In this document: positions 25,793-33,685 of the stretch, one piece after another
How positions within the stretch are numbered: position 1 is the stretch's first letter
Layout: the number at the start of each line of letters is the position of its first letter
NCBI GenBank assembly: GCA_964472785.1
Contig: CAYYMH010000005.1
Span: forward strand, 65,470-129,469
Length of the DNA: 64,000 bases
Source: CAYYMH01 sp964472785
Lineage (GTDB): Bacteria > Zhuqueibacterota > Zhuqueibacteria > Thermofontimicrobiales > Thermofontimicrobiaceae
Direction: 5' to 3'
The notes under the pieces: model-generated
Databases searched by the model: none
The model's input: only the letters and a program-made list of their open reading frames with translations
What the model was told of the DNA's origin: nothing
Position numbers and translations under genes: made by a program

Positions 25793-25818
25793 CATAAAAT
25801 TTAGTTTTGATTCAAAAT

Positions 25819-26391
25819 TTACTTCTTTTCTGGTAAGGGATGAGCAATTTGTTTAACTGCTTCTTCGTACACAAATTCTTTGTAGGTTGGGCTCTTTTCG
25901 TTATGGCAGGTTTTGCAATTTGCCTCATCCGGGTCGGCCAGTCCATATTCAGCGCCGTCTAATTCGCCTTTGGTAATGCCTTTCATTACTTTTAAGCTTT
26001 TGTATTCGGAACCAGGTCCGTGGCAGGCTTCACAGGACACGCCTTCTTCCAAAGTCAAGGTCTCTTCTTTTTGTGAATCAGGTGCATTGTAACCGGTCAC
26101 ATGGCACACCAGGCATTCGGGCGCTTCCTGGGGCTCACCTTTGATGCCAGCTTCTTTAGCGACCTGCATGGATTGTTCGCTCGCCAAAGTTTCGTAAGCC
26201 TTAGAATGTTTTCTGGATAACCATTTTTCGTAGATCTCACCTTTACGTTCGCCTTTATGGCACATATAACATTTTTTAACACCGACGTATTTGAACTCGG
26301 TCTTTTCCTCTTTCTTGGTTTCCTGTGCAATAGCAATCATCATTATGCAGAGCATGGCAACGATGATCATCAGAGCAACCAGTTTTTTCAT
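25819..26391 (-). CDS. Periplasmic tetraheme cytochrome c (c554-like)
   Basis: A 190-aa protein with a signal peptide (to about residue 23) and four CxxCH heme sites: CYMCH near residue 41, then CLVCH, CEACH and CKTCH. The order and the CEACHGPG motif are typical of the cytochrome c554/multiheme NapC-partner group. Such proteins shuttle electrons in the periplasm, for example from formate or menaquinol to terminal reductases. It is a single gene with its own promoter (26461-26488) and terminator. Confidence 0.92.
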   Translation of the reverse strand: MKKLVALMIIVAMLCIMMIAIAQETKKEEKTEFKYVGVKKCYMCHKGERKGEIYEKWLSRKHSKAYETLASEQSMQVAKEAGIKGEPQEAPECLVCHVTGYNAPDSQKEETLTLEEGVSCEACHGPGSEYKSLKVMKGITKGELDGAEYGLADPDEANCKTCHNEKSPTYKEFVYEEAVKQIAHPLPEKK

Positions 26392-26460
26392 AGCGTCCTC
26401 CTGTGTTTTGATTTTAATATTATTAAAAAATTAATCGAATTTATCATTTCATTTATTCAT

Positions 26461-26488
26461 AAAATAAGATTTTTTTTAAGAATGTCAA
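26461..26488 (-). promoter_or_regulatory. Promoter of the tetraheme cytochrome gene
   Basis: On the minus strand TTGACA (26488-26483), a 16-bp spacer and TATTTT (26466-26461), 70 bp before the ATG. Confidence 0.55.
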
Positions 26489-26529
26489 GGAAAATTTGCA
26501 TTAAGCGATGGTTGTGGCAAAATTTCCTC

Positions 26530-26558
26530 TTGCAAAAATACTTAATAAACCGTATCTT
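26530..26558 (+). promoter_or_regulatory. Promoter of the glycosyltransferase gene
   Basis: TTGCAA (26530-26535), a 17-bp spacer and TATCTT (26553-26558), 54 bp before the ATG. Confidence 0.5.
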
Positions 26559-26612
26559 TACGCAAACATAGATAAATAGTGATGAACAAATAAAAAAAGT
26601 AGGAGACTTGTA

Positions 26613-28184
26613 ATGAGTAAAATTAGCGTGATTATGATTTACAATGAAAAACTGGGATACGATAAAAAGCAATTGGAAGAGAGTGTGCAAAGCTTGATTG
26701 ATCAAAATTATGAAAACTGGGAATTAGTCATTGTTGACGAACGCGGCGTTAACGCTGATTATCCCAATATTTCGAAACATGATAATATCGTGCACATTCC
26801 GGTTGACTTCGCGAACAGAGCGGCTTCGCTGAATTATGGAATTGAAAATTGCTCGGGAGAATATATTTTGCTGGCGAATAATGATCAAAGCCAACTGCTT
26901 TTCCGCTTGAGTACGCTGGAAATATTTCTCTGCGTTGCGAAACGTCAAAACAATCCGGGAATGATTTACGCGGATTATCGGCTGGTTAAAGCGGATGGAA
27001 CCAGCAAGGATATCGGTTTGCTTCCGTACCATGAGGGACGGGTTCGCGATAATTTGGATCTCGGTAGTATGTTGTTTTTTCCTGTGTCCGGTTTGGAAAA
27101 TGTCGGCGGATTTAATGAAAATTACAAAGCAGCTCATCTGTACGATTTGCGATTAAAAGTCTCTGAAAAATACGATATCGTTCACATTGAAGCCAAAATC
27201 AATGGCTATCTCTACATCGCGAAATCAGCAGAAAAGGAGCACAACGTGTTCGATTATCTGTTAGCGGGAAAAGACGTTCAACTGGAAATGGAAGATGCAG
27301 TCACCGAACATCTGAAACGCAGCGGCGCGTATTTGGCACCGGGACAAAATTACCATCACGTGAAATACTCGGCTGAAGAAGAGGAAAAATTCAAAAATTG
27401 CATTGCCAGTATTGTGATTCCGGTGTTTGACCGAAAGGAATTTATCGGCACTGCCATCGAAAGTGTTCAGGCGCAGACCATGCAAAATGTGGAAGTAATT
27501 ATCGTGGTCAATGGCGGGCCTGATGATCCAACCATTGAAGGTGTGAAACCGTATTTGCCCGGCGGCGCAAAATACGATTCGGAAAAACCAAGAGTCCGCT
27601 TGATTGTGGAGGACATTAATAATATCGGACATTGCCTGAACAAAGGCATTCGTGAAGCACGTGGAAAATACTACGTTCAATTGGATTCGGATGACCGATT
27701 GAAACCGGATGCGGTGGAAAAACTGGTCAAGGTGTTTGACTCGGATGACCGCATCGGCATGGTGATCGGTTCATACGAAGTCTGGGAAAAAGAAAAATCC
27801 ACTGGAGAGATTACCAAAAAGAAGGACATTCCTGTAGTCACTCACGACGAATGGACAGAAGAAAATGGCAGGAATAATCTGCTGCGAATCAACGGCGCCG
27901 GTGCACCGCGTTCCGCACATATTAAGCTTCTGCTCGAACTTGGCGGATTTGGCATGAACGACAGCCCTCATTGCAGAAATTATGGTGAGGATTATGATAT
28001 GGTGCTGCGGATGTCCGAGCAGTACAGAATCGGTCGGGTCTGGGATCCGATTTATGATGTGATCCGTCACGAAGGTGGCACAGATCACGCCATCGACCAG
28101 ATCATGGTGGATCGCAACGACAACGCCAAAGACCACATGCGGTTGGAAGCGATTGAACGGCGGAAGCGGATTAATCAGCAGTAA
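26613..28184 (+). CDS. Tandem GT2-type glycosyltransferase
   Basis: The 523-aa protein joins two GT-A domains. The first (about 1-230) starts KISVIMIYNE and has LVIVDERG but its metal-binding region is ANNDQ, so it may be inactive. The second (about 265-510) starts SIVIPVFDRKEF, has IIVVNGGPDD, a GKYYVQLDSDDRL with the DxD motif, and an acidic motif GEDYDMVLRMSE near the end. It lacks membrane segments and is probably cytoplasmic. It lies upstream of the heptose genes, so a role in surface polysaccharide or lipooligosaccharide assembly is likely. RBS GGAG lies 9 nt before the ATG. Confidence 0.85.
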   Translation: MSKISVIMIYNEKLGYDKKQLEESVQSLIDQNYENWELVIVDERGVNADYPNISKHDNIVHIPVDFANRAASLNYGIENCSGEYILLANNDQSQLLFRLSTLEIFLCVAKRQNNPGMIYADYRLVKADGTSKDIGLLPYHEGRVRDNLDLGSMLFFPVSGLENVGGFNENYKAAHLYDLRLKVSEKYDIVHIEAKINGYLYIAKSAEKEHNVFDYLLAGKDVQLEMEDAVTEHLKRSGAYLAPGQNYHHVKYSAEEEEKFKNCIASIVIPVFDRKEFIGTAIESVQAQTMQNVEVIIVVNGGPDDPTIEGVKPYLPGGAKYDSEKPRVRLIVEDINNIGHCLNKGIREARGKYYVQLDSDDRLKPDAVEKLVKVFDSDDRIGMVIGSYEVWEKEKSTGEITKKKDIPVVTHDEWTEENGRNNLLRINGAGAPRSAHIKLLLELGGFGMNDSPHCRNYGEDYDMVLRMSEQYRIGRVWDPIYDVIRHEGGTDHAIDQIMVDRNDNAKDHMRLEAIERRKRINQQ

Positions 28185-28256
28185 AGTAGCAATACGGATG
28201 AAATTATTGAATTTAATCCGTCAGGATTTTAAAATGCTGACGCATTAATTCCGGAG

Positions 28257-28314
28257 ACTGTCCCGTTAGGGACAGGATATTTATAGAGCGAATACCGCTC
28301 CCAAATAGAAAAAG
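28257..28314 (+). repeat. 58-bp REP-like direct repeat, copy 1
   Basis: Begins with a TGTCCcgttaGGGACA hairpin followed by GGATATTTATAGAGCGAAT. About 55 of 58 positions are identical to 28637-28694. Confidence 0.8.
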
Positions 28315-28532
28315 TAGCTATAAATATTGAGTCCTTAAAAGGAATCTGGTGGTGTGAGTGATATCAGGAAATGGTGTTGAAAAAAATGAATAAAAAATGG
28401 TTTTGGGCAGAAGATTTTATTTTCCCTGAATGATCCGATTATTAATGTGTCGATTCAAAAGAATGTTTTGTTTAGGGACGGGATATTGTATCCGCTCAAT
28501 ATTCAATGGCAATAAGTATTTTTTGAAAAGAA

Positions 28533-28572
28533 TGTCATTCCTGATCTCCGCTTTGCTCCGTCAGGAATGACA
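28533..28572. repeat. Perfect 12-bp hairpin
   Basis: TGTCATTCCTGA (28533-28544) and TCAGGAATGACA (28561-28572) around a 16-nt loop. The sequence type is common among dispersed palindromes in environmental genomes; no function is evident. Confidence 0.75.
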
Positions 28573-28636
28573 GCGCTTTGTTACCCTTATTTATTGAATG
28601 GATACGGGATATTCATAACAAATAACGCCCCACAAC

Positions 28637-28694
28637 ACTGTCCCGTTAGGGACAGGATATTTATAGAGCGAATGCCGCTTCCACATAGAAAAAG
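28637..28694 (+). repeat. 58-bp REP-like direct repeat, copy 2
   Basis: Second copy of the unit at 28257-28314, here followed by further hairpins (GCCCCgtaGGGGC). Confidence 0.8.
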
Positions 28695-29091
28695 CCCCGT
28701 AGGGGCGCGATAGAAAACTTTTCAATCGCGTTAGCGATGAAATATTTATAGTAACAAACGAAAAATAAAAATTCGAATCCCTTTAAAGATGATATGTGGT
28801 TTTTTGGGATTAACTCACCCCTTTCGTCCTTGACAAGAGAGGGGGAAACAGGGGGTGAGTTCGAATAAGACAAATTTTAATAATAAATTGAGCACTTTTT
28901 TTCTAAAATTAGGCAATGTTTATAAAATGCTGACGCATTAAATCCGTGATATTCTGCAATTTCTACGTCATTATCCGTCATCAAACCTGTTATCCGAAAA
29001 AATCCCCAAAAATCTTTTGCATTTTTGAAAAATTTTGTTAAATTAAAGGTTTCCAAAAAATGGTGAACTGAAAATAGAGGAATTGTGGAAT

Positions 29092-29871
29092 ATGGTGAAA
29101 TGGATCTTTTTTGATGTGGGAAATGTGATTCTGAACGATGATCCGGCGATGGCGGTTTATTACCGGGAGATTTACAAAGCGATTACCGAACAGGGCAACT
29201 CAATCAGCTTTGATCAATTGCTAAAGGACCGGGAATATTCTATCGTCAACAATCGCAATGGCAAACATTATGTCACGGTGGCGTTGAAACATTTGGGACG
29301 GAAAACCTGGTCCAAATATGAACCTAATATCAAAAAACTGCTTTTCGATAACTGGGCCAACGTGAGCCCGCTGATGCCCGGTGCAAAAGAAGTGATCCGG
29401 GAATTAGCATTCAAATACAATCTGGGCATTATCGCCAATCAGCCGACCATTGTGGATGATATTCTAAAAGACCACGGTTTACTGGAATATTTTAAAATTT
29501 TAGGCATCAGTCAAACCATCGGCTTGAGCAAGCCCGATCCGGCGATTTTCAAATGGGCGTTCGCCGAAGCCAACGCCGAACCCCATGAGACGATCATGAT
29601 CGGCGACCGGATCGACAACGATATTGCTCCGGCAAAGTCACTGGGCATGAAGACGATTTGGTTCAAAATATTACATAAAGATAAAGGCTTTATTCCGAAA
29701 ACCGAAATTGAGAAAAAATATGTGGCGAGCCTGGAGCGCGCCTGTGTATCGCATCTGGCGGCGCGTAATGAATCAGAAACCCCGGATGGTATTGCCGAAA
29801 ATTTTCCGGCGATTTTAACCGAGGTGGAACGGATTGCGGAAATGGATGCTGATGCGAAAGGAAGTGGATAA
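29092..29871 (+). CDS. HAD-superfamily hydrolase
   Basis: A ~259-aa HAD-IA phosphatase with motif I FFDVGNVI, motif II IIANQP, motif III lysine in LSKPDPAIF, and motif IV MIGDRIDNDI. Motif I has DxG instead of DxD, so the general acid aspartate is missing, as in some HAD subgroups. I start at ATG 29092; an earlier TTG at 29083 is too close to the AGAGG ribosome site. The C-terminal 60 residues extend past the core. It leads the heptose gene group and may be a sugar-phosphate phosphatase. Confidence 0.8.
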   Translation: MVKWIFFDVGNVILNDDPAMAVYYREIYKAITEQGNSISFDQLLKDREYSIVNNRNGKHYVTVALKHLGRKTWSKYEPNIKKLLFDNWANVSPLMPGAKEVIRELAFKYNLGIIANQPTIVDDILKDHGLLEYFKILGISQTIGLSKPDPAIFKWAFAEANAEPHETIMIGDRIDNDIAPAKSLGMKTIWFKILHKDKGFIPKTEIEKKYVASLERACVSHLAARNESETPDGIAENFPAILTEVERIAEMDADAKGSG

Positions 29872-29877
29872 AAAATG

Positions 29878-29972
29878 TTTGCCACGGATCGACACGGATT
29901 TTCACGGATGGAATCTTGTAGACAAACGTATTGTTAATTTCTCTGTGAACTCGTTGATTCTGTGGCATAAAT
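29878..29972. repeat. Imperfect palindromic repeat of the CCACGGAT family
   Basis: It starts TTTGCCACGGATCGACACGG and ends with ATTCTGTGGCATAAA, roughly inverted ends. The segment CACGGATTTTCA recurs at 63003. It looks like a member of a dispersed intergenic repeat family. Confidence 0.5.
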
Positions 29973-30000
29973 TTATGATGAATAAAACGGGAACAGAAAC

Positions 30001-30705
30001 ATGAGTGAAAGATCATCCTATAATTTTTCGGATGACGTCCGGGAATTTATCCAAGAAAATCCGGATGTAATTGAAATCGTGGTTGATTTTATCAACCGTC
30101 AGCCACATCTGGAATCTGTCGTCAACGATCTGGTGCGGATTTATGTCGCTTTGGTCGAATGTTTCGATCGGGGAGGAAAACTTTTCCTTTGCGGTAATGG
30201 CGGCAGTTTTGCTGACTGTCTGCACATTTCCGGTGAGATGATGAAATCGTACGAACGAATGCGACCTTTAAAATCCGAGGACAGAGAAAAATTTCGCCGC
30301 TATCCGGGTGGAGAAAAATTAGCCGAAGCGCTGGAATACGGATTGCCTGCATTGGTACTGGGCAACAACCCATCCTTCAAATCCGCCGTAGAAAATGATA
30401 TTGCCGAACCAAACACCGGCTACGCCCATGAATTATACGCTTTGGGCAGTGAGCGGGATGTTTTGCTGGGAATCAGTACCAGCGGGAACGCCCAAAATGT
30501 CAAATACGCCATGATTACGGCTAAAGTGCTGGGCATGCGAACTATTGGCTTAACCGGTGAGCCCGGTGGTGATCTGGCAAAAATGGCGGATATCGTCGTG
30601 AAGGCGCCGGCGCAGGTTACCAATCGCGTTCAGGAATTGCACGAGCATATTTATCACACCCTCTGCTCCATGGTGGAAGCGCACTATTTTCAGGAAAGAC
30701 GATGA
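30001..30705 (+). CDS. gmhA: Phosphoheptose isomerase-type SIS domain protein
   Basis: GmhA converts sedoheptulose 7-phosphate to D-glycero-D-manno-heptose 7-phosphate. The 234-aa protein has the SIS signatures FLCGNGGSFADCLH near residue 60 and GISTSGNAQNV near residue 156, and the C-terminal ELHEHIYHTLCSMVE helix with the catalytic glutamate/histidine pattern. It carries a longer-than-usual insert (residues 80-130), seen in some GmhA relatives. The stop overlaps the next gene as ATGA. Context with a GmhB fusion supports the heptose assignment. Confidence 0.85.
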   Translation: MSERSSYNFSDDVREFIQENPDVIEIVVDFINRQPHLESVVNDLVRIYVALVECFDRGGKLFLCGNGGSFADCLHISGEMMKSYERMRPLKSEDREKFRRYPGGEKLAEALEYGLPALVLGNNPSFKSAVENDIAEPNTGYAHELYALGSERDVLLGISTSGNAQNVKYAMITAKVLGMRTIGLTGEPGGDLAKMADIVVKAPAQVTNRVQELHEHIYHTLCSMVEAHYFQERR

Positions 30706-31787
30706 TTGGGGATAAGATCAAAACGCGTGATGAATTAGCTTTTCTCTGCGAACAGTTTCGAAAGCAAAATATGGTCGTCGGATTTACCTCCGGCGCTTTT
30801 GATTTATTGCATGCCGGTCACGTGGATTATCTGGAAAAAGCCAAATCATATTGTGATAAATTGATCGTGGCTGTCAATTCCGACGATTCGGTTCGCAGGT
30901 ACAAAGGACAGCATCGCCCGATTGTACCGGAAAAACAGCGATTGAAAACCATTGCCGCTTTGGAATCGGTGGATTTTGTATTTGCGTTCAGCGAACGCCG
31001 CAACGCCAAAAATATCGAACTGTTGAAACCGGACTACTATTTTAAAGCCGGTGATTATGATGAATCACAATTGACATCCAAAGACGTTGTTGAAAAATAT
31101 GGCGGACAGGTCAAATTGATTCCCGTCGTGGATGAAATTTCCACTACGCAAATTATAAATAAAATCAACGAGAGCGCTGGAGAAGGTGACCGCTTTGTTG
31201 AGGAAATACAGCGGACGGTGCATCTGAAACGAAAACCGCCCAAAATGGCGCCGGCAATTTTTTTGGATCGGGACGGTACTATCAATCGTGAGGTGGGATA
31301 TCTCAGCGATCCAAATGACTTTGAGTTTTTGCCCAACGCACTGGAAGGAATGAAAAAATTTCGGGAGATGGGTTTTCGATTGGTGATTGTGACCAATCAG
31401 GGTGGTATCGGACTGGGTTATTTTACCAAGGAGGAATTTTATCACGTCAATATCAAAATGCTGACCGAAGTTTTTAAAGCCGGTATTTTGATTGATAAAA
31501 TCTATTTTTGCCCGCACAGCAAAGCAGAAAAATGTCCCTGCCGGAAACCGGATATCGGTTTGATTCTGCGAGCGAAACAGGAACTGAATGTGGATCTGGA
31601 AAATAGCTATTTTATCGGTGATAGTCCCTGGGATGTGGAAGCCGGCAAAAATGGCGGCATGAAAACGATTTTCATCAAAAATGACCGGCACCCTCGTCCG
31701 GATGAATTTCCGGAAAAGCCGGATTTTTTAGCTGATGATTTGCTGGAAGCCGCAAATGTTATTTTGAGGCAGGAACGGGGCGAATGA
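30702..31787 (+). CDS. Fusion of a heptose-type nucleotidyltransferase and a GmhB-type phosphatase
   Basis: The N-terminal ~150 residues are a cytidylyltransferase-fold domain (HxGH in LLHAGHVDYLEKA, GDYDESQL) like the HldE C-terminal domain that makes ADP-heptose. The C-terminal ~190 residues are a HAD D,D-heptose 1,7-bisphosphate 7-phosphatase: FLDRDGTINREVGYL, IVTNQGGIGLG and the GmhB zinc motif CPHSKAEKCPCRKP. The fusion therefore combines two consecutive-pathway steps while the HldE kinase domain is absent from the window. ATGA overlap with gmhA indicates one operon. Nucleotide specificity (ADP, GDP or CDP) cannot be told from sequence by eye. Confidence 0.88.
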   Translation: MIGDKIKTRDELAFLCEQFRKQNMVVGFTSGAFDLLHAGHVDYLEKAKSYCDKLIVAVNSDDSVRRYKGQHRPIVPEKQRLKTIAALESVDFVFAFSERRNAKNIELLKPDYYFKAGDYDESQLTSKDVVEKYGGQVKLIPVVDEISTTQIINKINESAGEGDRFVEEIQRTVHLKRKPPKMAPAIFLDRDGTINREVGYLSDPNDFEFLPNALEGMKKFREMGFRLVIVTNQGGIGLGYFTKEEFYHVNIKMLTEVFKAGILIDKIYFCPHSKAEKCPCRKPDIGLILRAKQELNVDLENSYFIGDSPWDVEAGKNGGMKTIFIKNDRHPRPDEFPEKPDFLADDLLEAANVILRQERGE

Positions 31788-31834
31788 TCTCAACAATTTT
31801 TTACATCACCATCGTTTGAATTTACACAAACTAA

Positions 31835-32332
31835 ATGCCTACCATGAAAAAATTAGTCACATTCGATCAGCTAAATAAAGTTGTCCGTGATTTGAGAAAA
31901 AGAGGAAACAAGATTGCCTGGACAAACGGTTGTTTCGACATCATCCACGCCGGACATATTGATTATCTGGAAAAAGCGAGCGCTTATGGAGATGTGCTGA
32001 TTGTCGGATTGAACAGTGACCAATCGGTTAAAAAGTGGAAAAATAGTACCCGACCGATTTTCACTGAAAACTATCGCGCCCTGGTTTTGAATGCGATTGT
32101 TTACATTGATTATATTATTATTTTCGATAAAAAAAGTCCGATCAGTCTGATCGAAAAGCTGAAACCGGATTATTTCATCAAAGGTGGTGACTACACCATT
32201 GATACCATCGACCAGAAAGAGCGGCGGGTGATTGAAGATTATGGTGGTGAGATCAGCATTATCCCGGCGGTGAAAGGATTGTCTTCATCGCTGATTATAG
32301 AGAGAATTTTAGCCAAAAGTGCTAAAATTTAA
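31835..32332 (+). CDS. RfaE2/HldE-C-like nucleotidyltransferase
   Basis: A 165-aa single-domain cytidylyltransferase with the HxGH motif in IIHAGHIDYLEKA, GLNSDQSVKKWK, RPIFTENYRA and a C-terminal SSSLIIERI in place of the usual ST.ii.ki. It is clearly paralogous to the N-terminal domain of the preceding gene (GHVDYLEKA, PDYYFKAGDY versus PDYFIKGGDY). Two such enzymes in tandem suggest either redundancy or two different activated sugars. There is no strong ribosome site; ATG 31835 or the ATG three codons on may be used. Confidence 0.85.
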   Translation: MPTMKKLVTFDQLNKVVRDLRKRGNKIAWTNGCFDIIHAGHIDYLEKASAYGDVLIVGLNSDQSVKKWKNSTRPIFTENYRALVLNAIVYIDYIIIFDKKSPISLIEKLKPDYFIKGGDYTIDTIDQKERRVIEDYGGEISIIPAVKGLSSSLIIERILAKSAKI

Positions 32333-32335
32333 TGA

Positions 32336-32361
32336 AACGCAAAAGCGCGAAGAACGCAAAG
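32336..32361 (+). repeat. Left inverted repeat bordering the GxxExxY cassette
   Basis: A 26-bp block starting AACGCAAAAGCGCG and ending AACGCAAAG. It matches the reverse complement of 32841-32866 in 19 of 26 positions. It starts three bases after the TAA of the preceding gene. Confidence 0.6.
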
Positions 32362-32376
32362 GAAAGATATTGAAAA

Positions 32377-32760
32377 GTGAGAAAAAGAGAGAATATCTTA
32401 TCGAATAAAATTATTGGCTGTGCGATAGAAGTCCATCGACATCTGGGACCGGGATTACTTGAGTCTGCATATGAAGAGTGCCTGTGTCGAAAACTAATGC
32501 TAAACAATATTTCTTTTGAACGACAAAAAGCGTTACCTGTAACTTACAAAAAAGTAAAATTGGATTGTGGTTATCGCTTGGATATACTTGTTGAAAAATC
32601 AGTAATTGTCGAATTAAAAGCAATTGAGAAAGTTGACCCGATACATTACGCTCAGTTTTTAACTTATTTGAAGTTATCCGGTTTAAAGCTTGGGTTATTG
32701 ATCAATTTTAATGTACCGGTCCTTAAAGATGGAATTAAACGAGTTGTACATAATTTATAG
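32377..32760 (+). CDS. GxxExxY protein (PDDEXK-like small family)
   Basis: A 127-aa protein with the family signature GPGLLESAYEECL (GxxExxY) preceded by IIGCAIEVHRHLG, and nuclease-like residues DCGYRLDILVEKSVIVELKA, which follow a D..(12-15)..ExK pattern of PDDEXK enzymes. The start is GTG 32377. The function of this widespread family is not established. These genes are scattered and often bordered by GCAAAGACGCA-type repeats, as here, so the unit may be a small mobile or nuclease-associated cassette. Confidence 0.9.
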   Translation: MRKRENILSNKIIGCAIEVHRHLGPGLLESAYEECLCRKLMLNNISFERQKALPVTYKKVKLDCGYRLDILVEKSVIVELKAIEKVDPIHYAQFLTYLKLSGLKLGLLINFNVPVLKDGIKRVVHNL

Positions 32761-32840
32761 AATTATCTCTAAAAATTTTTGATATTTATAAATACAGAAC
32801 GGAGTGCCGCAAAGTACTCAAATAATCTGTCTGTTTTTTT

Positions 32841-32866
32841 CTCTGCGATCTCTGCGTCTTTGCGGT
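32841..32866 (-). repeat. Right inverted repeat bordering the GxxExxY cassette
   Basis: A 26-bp block, CTCTGCGATC through CTTTGCGGT, the imperfect inverse of 32336-32361. Together they enclose the gene with about 16 bp (left) and 80 bp (right) of spacer. Confidence 0.6.
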
Positions 32867-32888
32867 GAATAACAAATGATTTTTTAGA

Positions 32889-33629
32889 ATGACAAGACTA
32901 ATCCCATTACAAAAACGCTACCGCACTCCACAGGAAAAAGAAAAATATGTGCGGGATTTGTTCTCTTCGCTGGAGCATCATTACGATCCGATGAACCGTT
33001 ACATGTCGTTGGGTTTGGATATGAAGTGGCGCCGAAAAGCGATTCGCTTAGCCGGATTTCGTGAAAATTCGACGCTGCTCGATATGGCAATTGGCACAGG
33101 CGATTTGACTATGGCAGCGTTCGATCATGTACGAGATGCCAGCATTGTGGGGCTGGATTTCTGCCGTCCGTTACTATTGAGAGCAGAAGAAAAATTGAGC
33201 GGATCGAACAATCATCGTCCGGTAGCGTTAATTCAGGGGAATGGATTAAATATGCCATTTAAGGATCACTATTTTGATGGCGTGTTTACCGGATTTTCTT
33301 TGCGTAATGTGACGGACGTAGAGTCGTTATTCAAAGAATTTTACCGGGTGACTAAACCGGGGGGTAAGATGGTCACTCTGGAAATGATGCGTCCCGATAA
33401 TTTTCTGACAAAATTCATTTTCGAAATTCACGTGAAACGCGTTGTGCCAATGCTTGGGAAGCTTTTTTCCGAATATCCGGATGCATATACCTATTTACCA
33501 CTTTCCATTGAAAATTTTTACACAGCAGCTGAATTAGCAGATTTAATGGAAAATACGGGCTGGAAGGACGTCATCTATCATAAAATGATGTTCGGTTTTA
33601 TTGCGGCTCATATTGCGATTCGACAATAA
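32889..33629 (+). CDS. ubiE: Demethylmenaquinone methyltransferase UbiE/MenG
   Basis: UbiE/MenG C-methylates demethylmenaquinone in the last step of menaquinone synthesis, using SAM. The 246-aa protein shows the N-terminal FSSLEHHYDPMNRYMSLGLDMKWR family signature (as DPMN.YMS..L...WR), motif I LLDMAIGTGDLT, the GFSLRNVTD segment, FYRVTKPGGKM and the C-terminal SIENFYTAAEL. This implies a menaquinone-based respiratory chain, which fits formate oxidation and cytochromes here. Confidence 0.9.
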   Translation: MTRLIPLQKRYRTPQEKEKYVRDLFSSLEHHYDPMNRYMSLGLDMKWRRKAIRLAGFRENSTLLDMAIGTGDLTMAAFDHVRDASIVGLDFCRPLLLRAEEKLSGSNNHRPVALIQGNGLNMPFKDHYFDGVFTGFSLRNVTDVESLFKEFYRVTKPGGKMVTLEMMRPDNFLTKFIFEIHVKRVVPMLGKLFSEYPDAYTYLPLSIENFYTAAELADLMENTGWKDVIYHKMMFGFIAAHIAIRQ

Positions 33630-33685
33630 AGCTGATATCAAATTATAAATATTAATCCACATCGCGAAAACAGGAGAACTATTCA

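Larger units (their letters stand above)
28185..29091. other. ~900-bp repeat-rich intergenic region without genes
   Basis: No convincing coding frame. It contains two copies of a 58-bp unit (28257-28314, 28637-28694), two copies of an 18-bp unit (28231-28248, 28924-28941), a perfect 12-bp hairpin (28533-28572), a 10-bp inverted repeat AACTCACCCC/GGGGTGAGTT (28812-28861), and small hairpins GCCCCgtaGGGGC and TCGCgttaGCGA between 28690 and 28745. A weak promoter for the next gene, TTGCAT-N16-TAAATT, lies at 29027-29054. The region resembles a graveyard or insertion hot spot for REP-like palindromes. Confidence 0.7.

Noticed and set aside
28661..28873. 70-residue minus-strand frame in the repeat region
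   Set aside because: It runs across REP-like hairpins, and its sequence is a by-product of the repeats.
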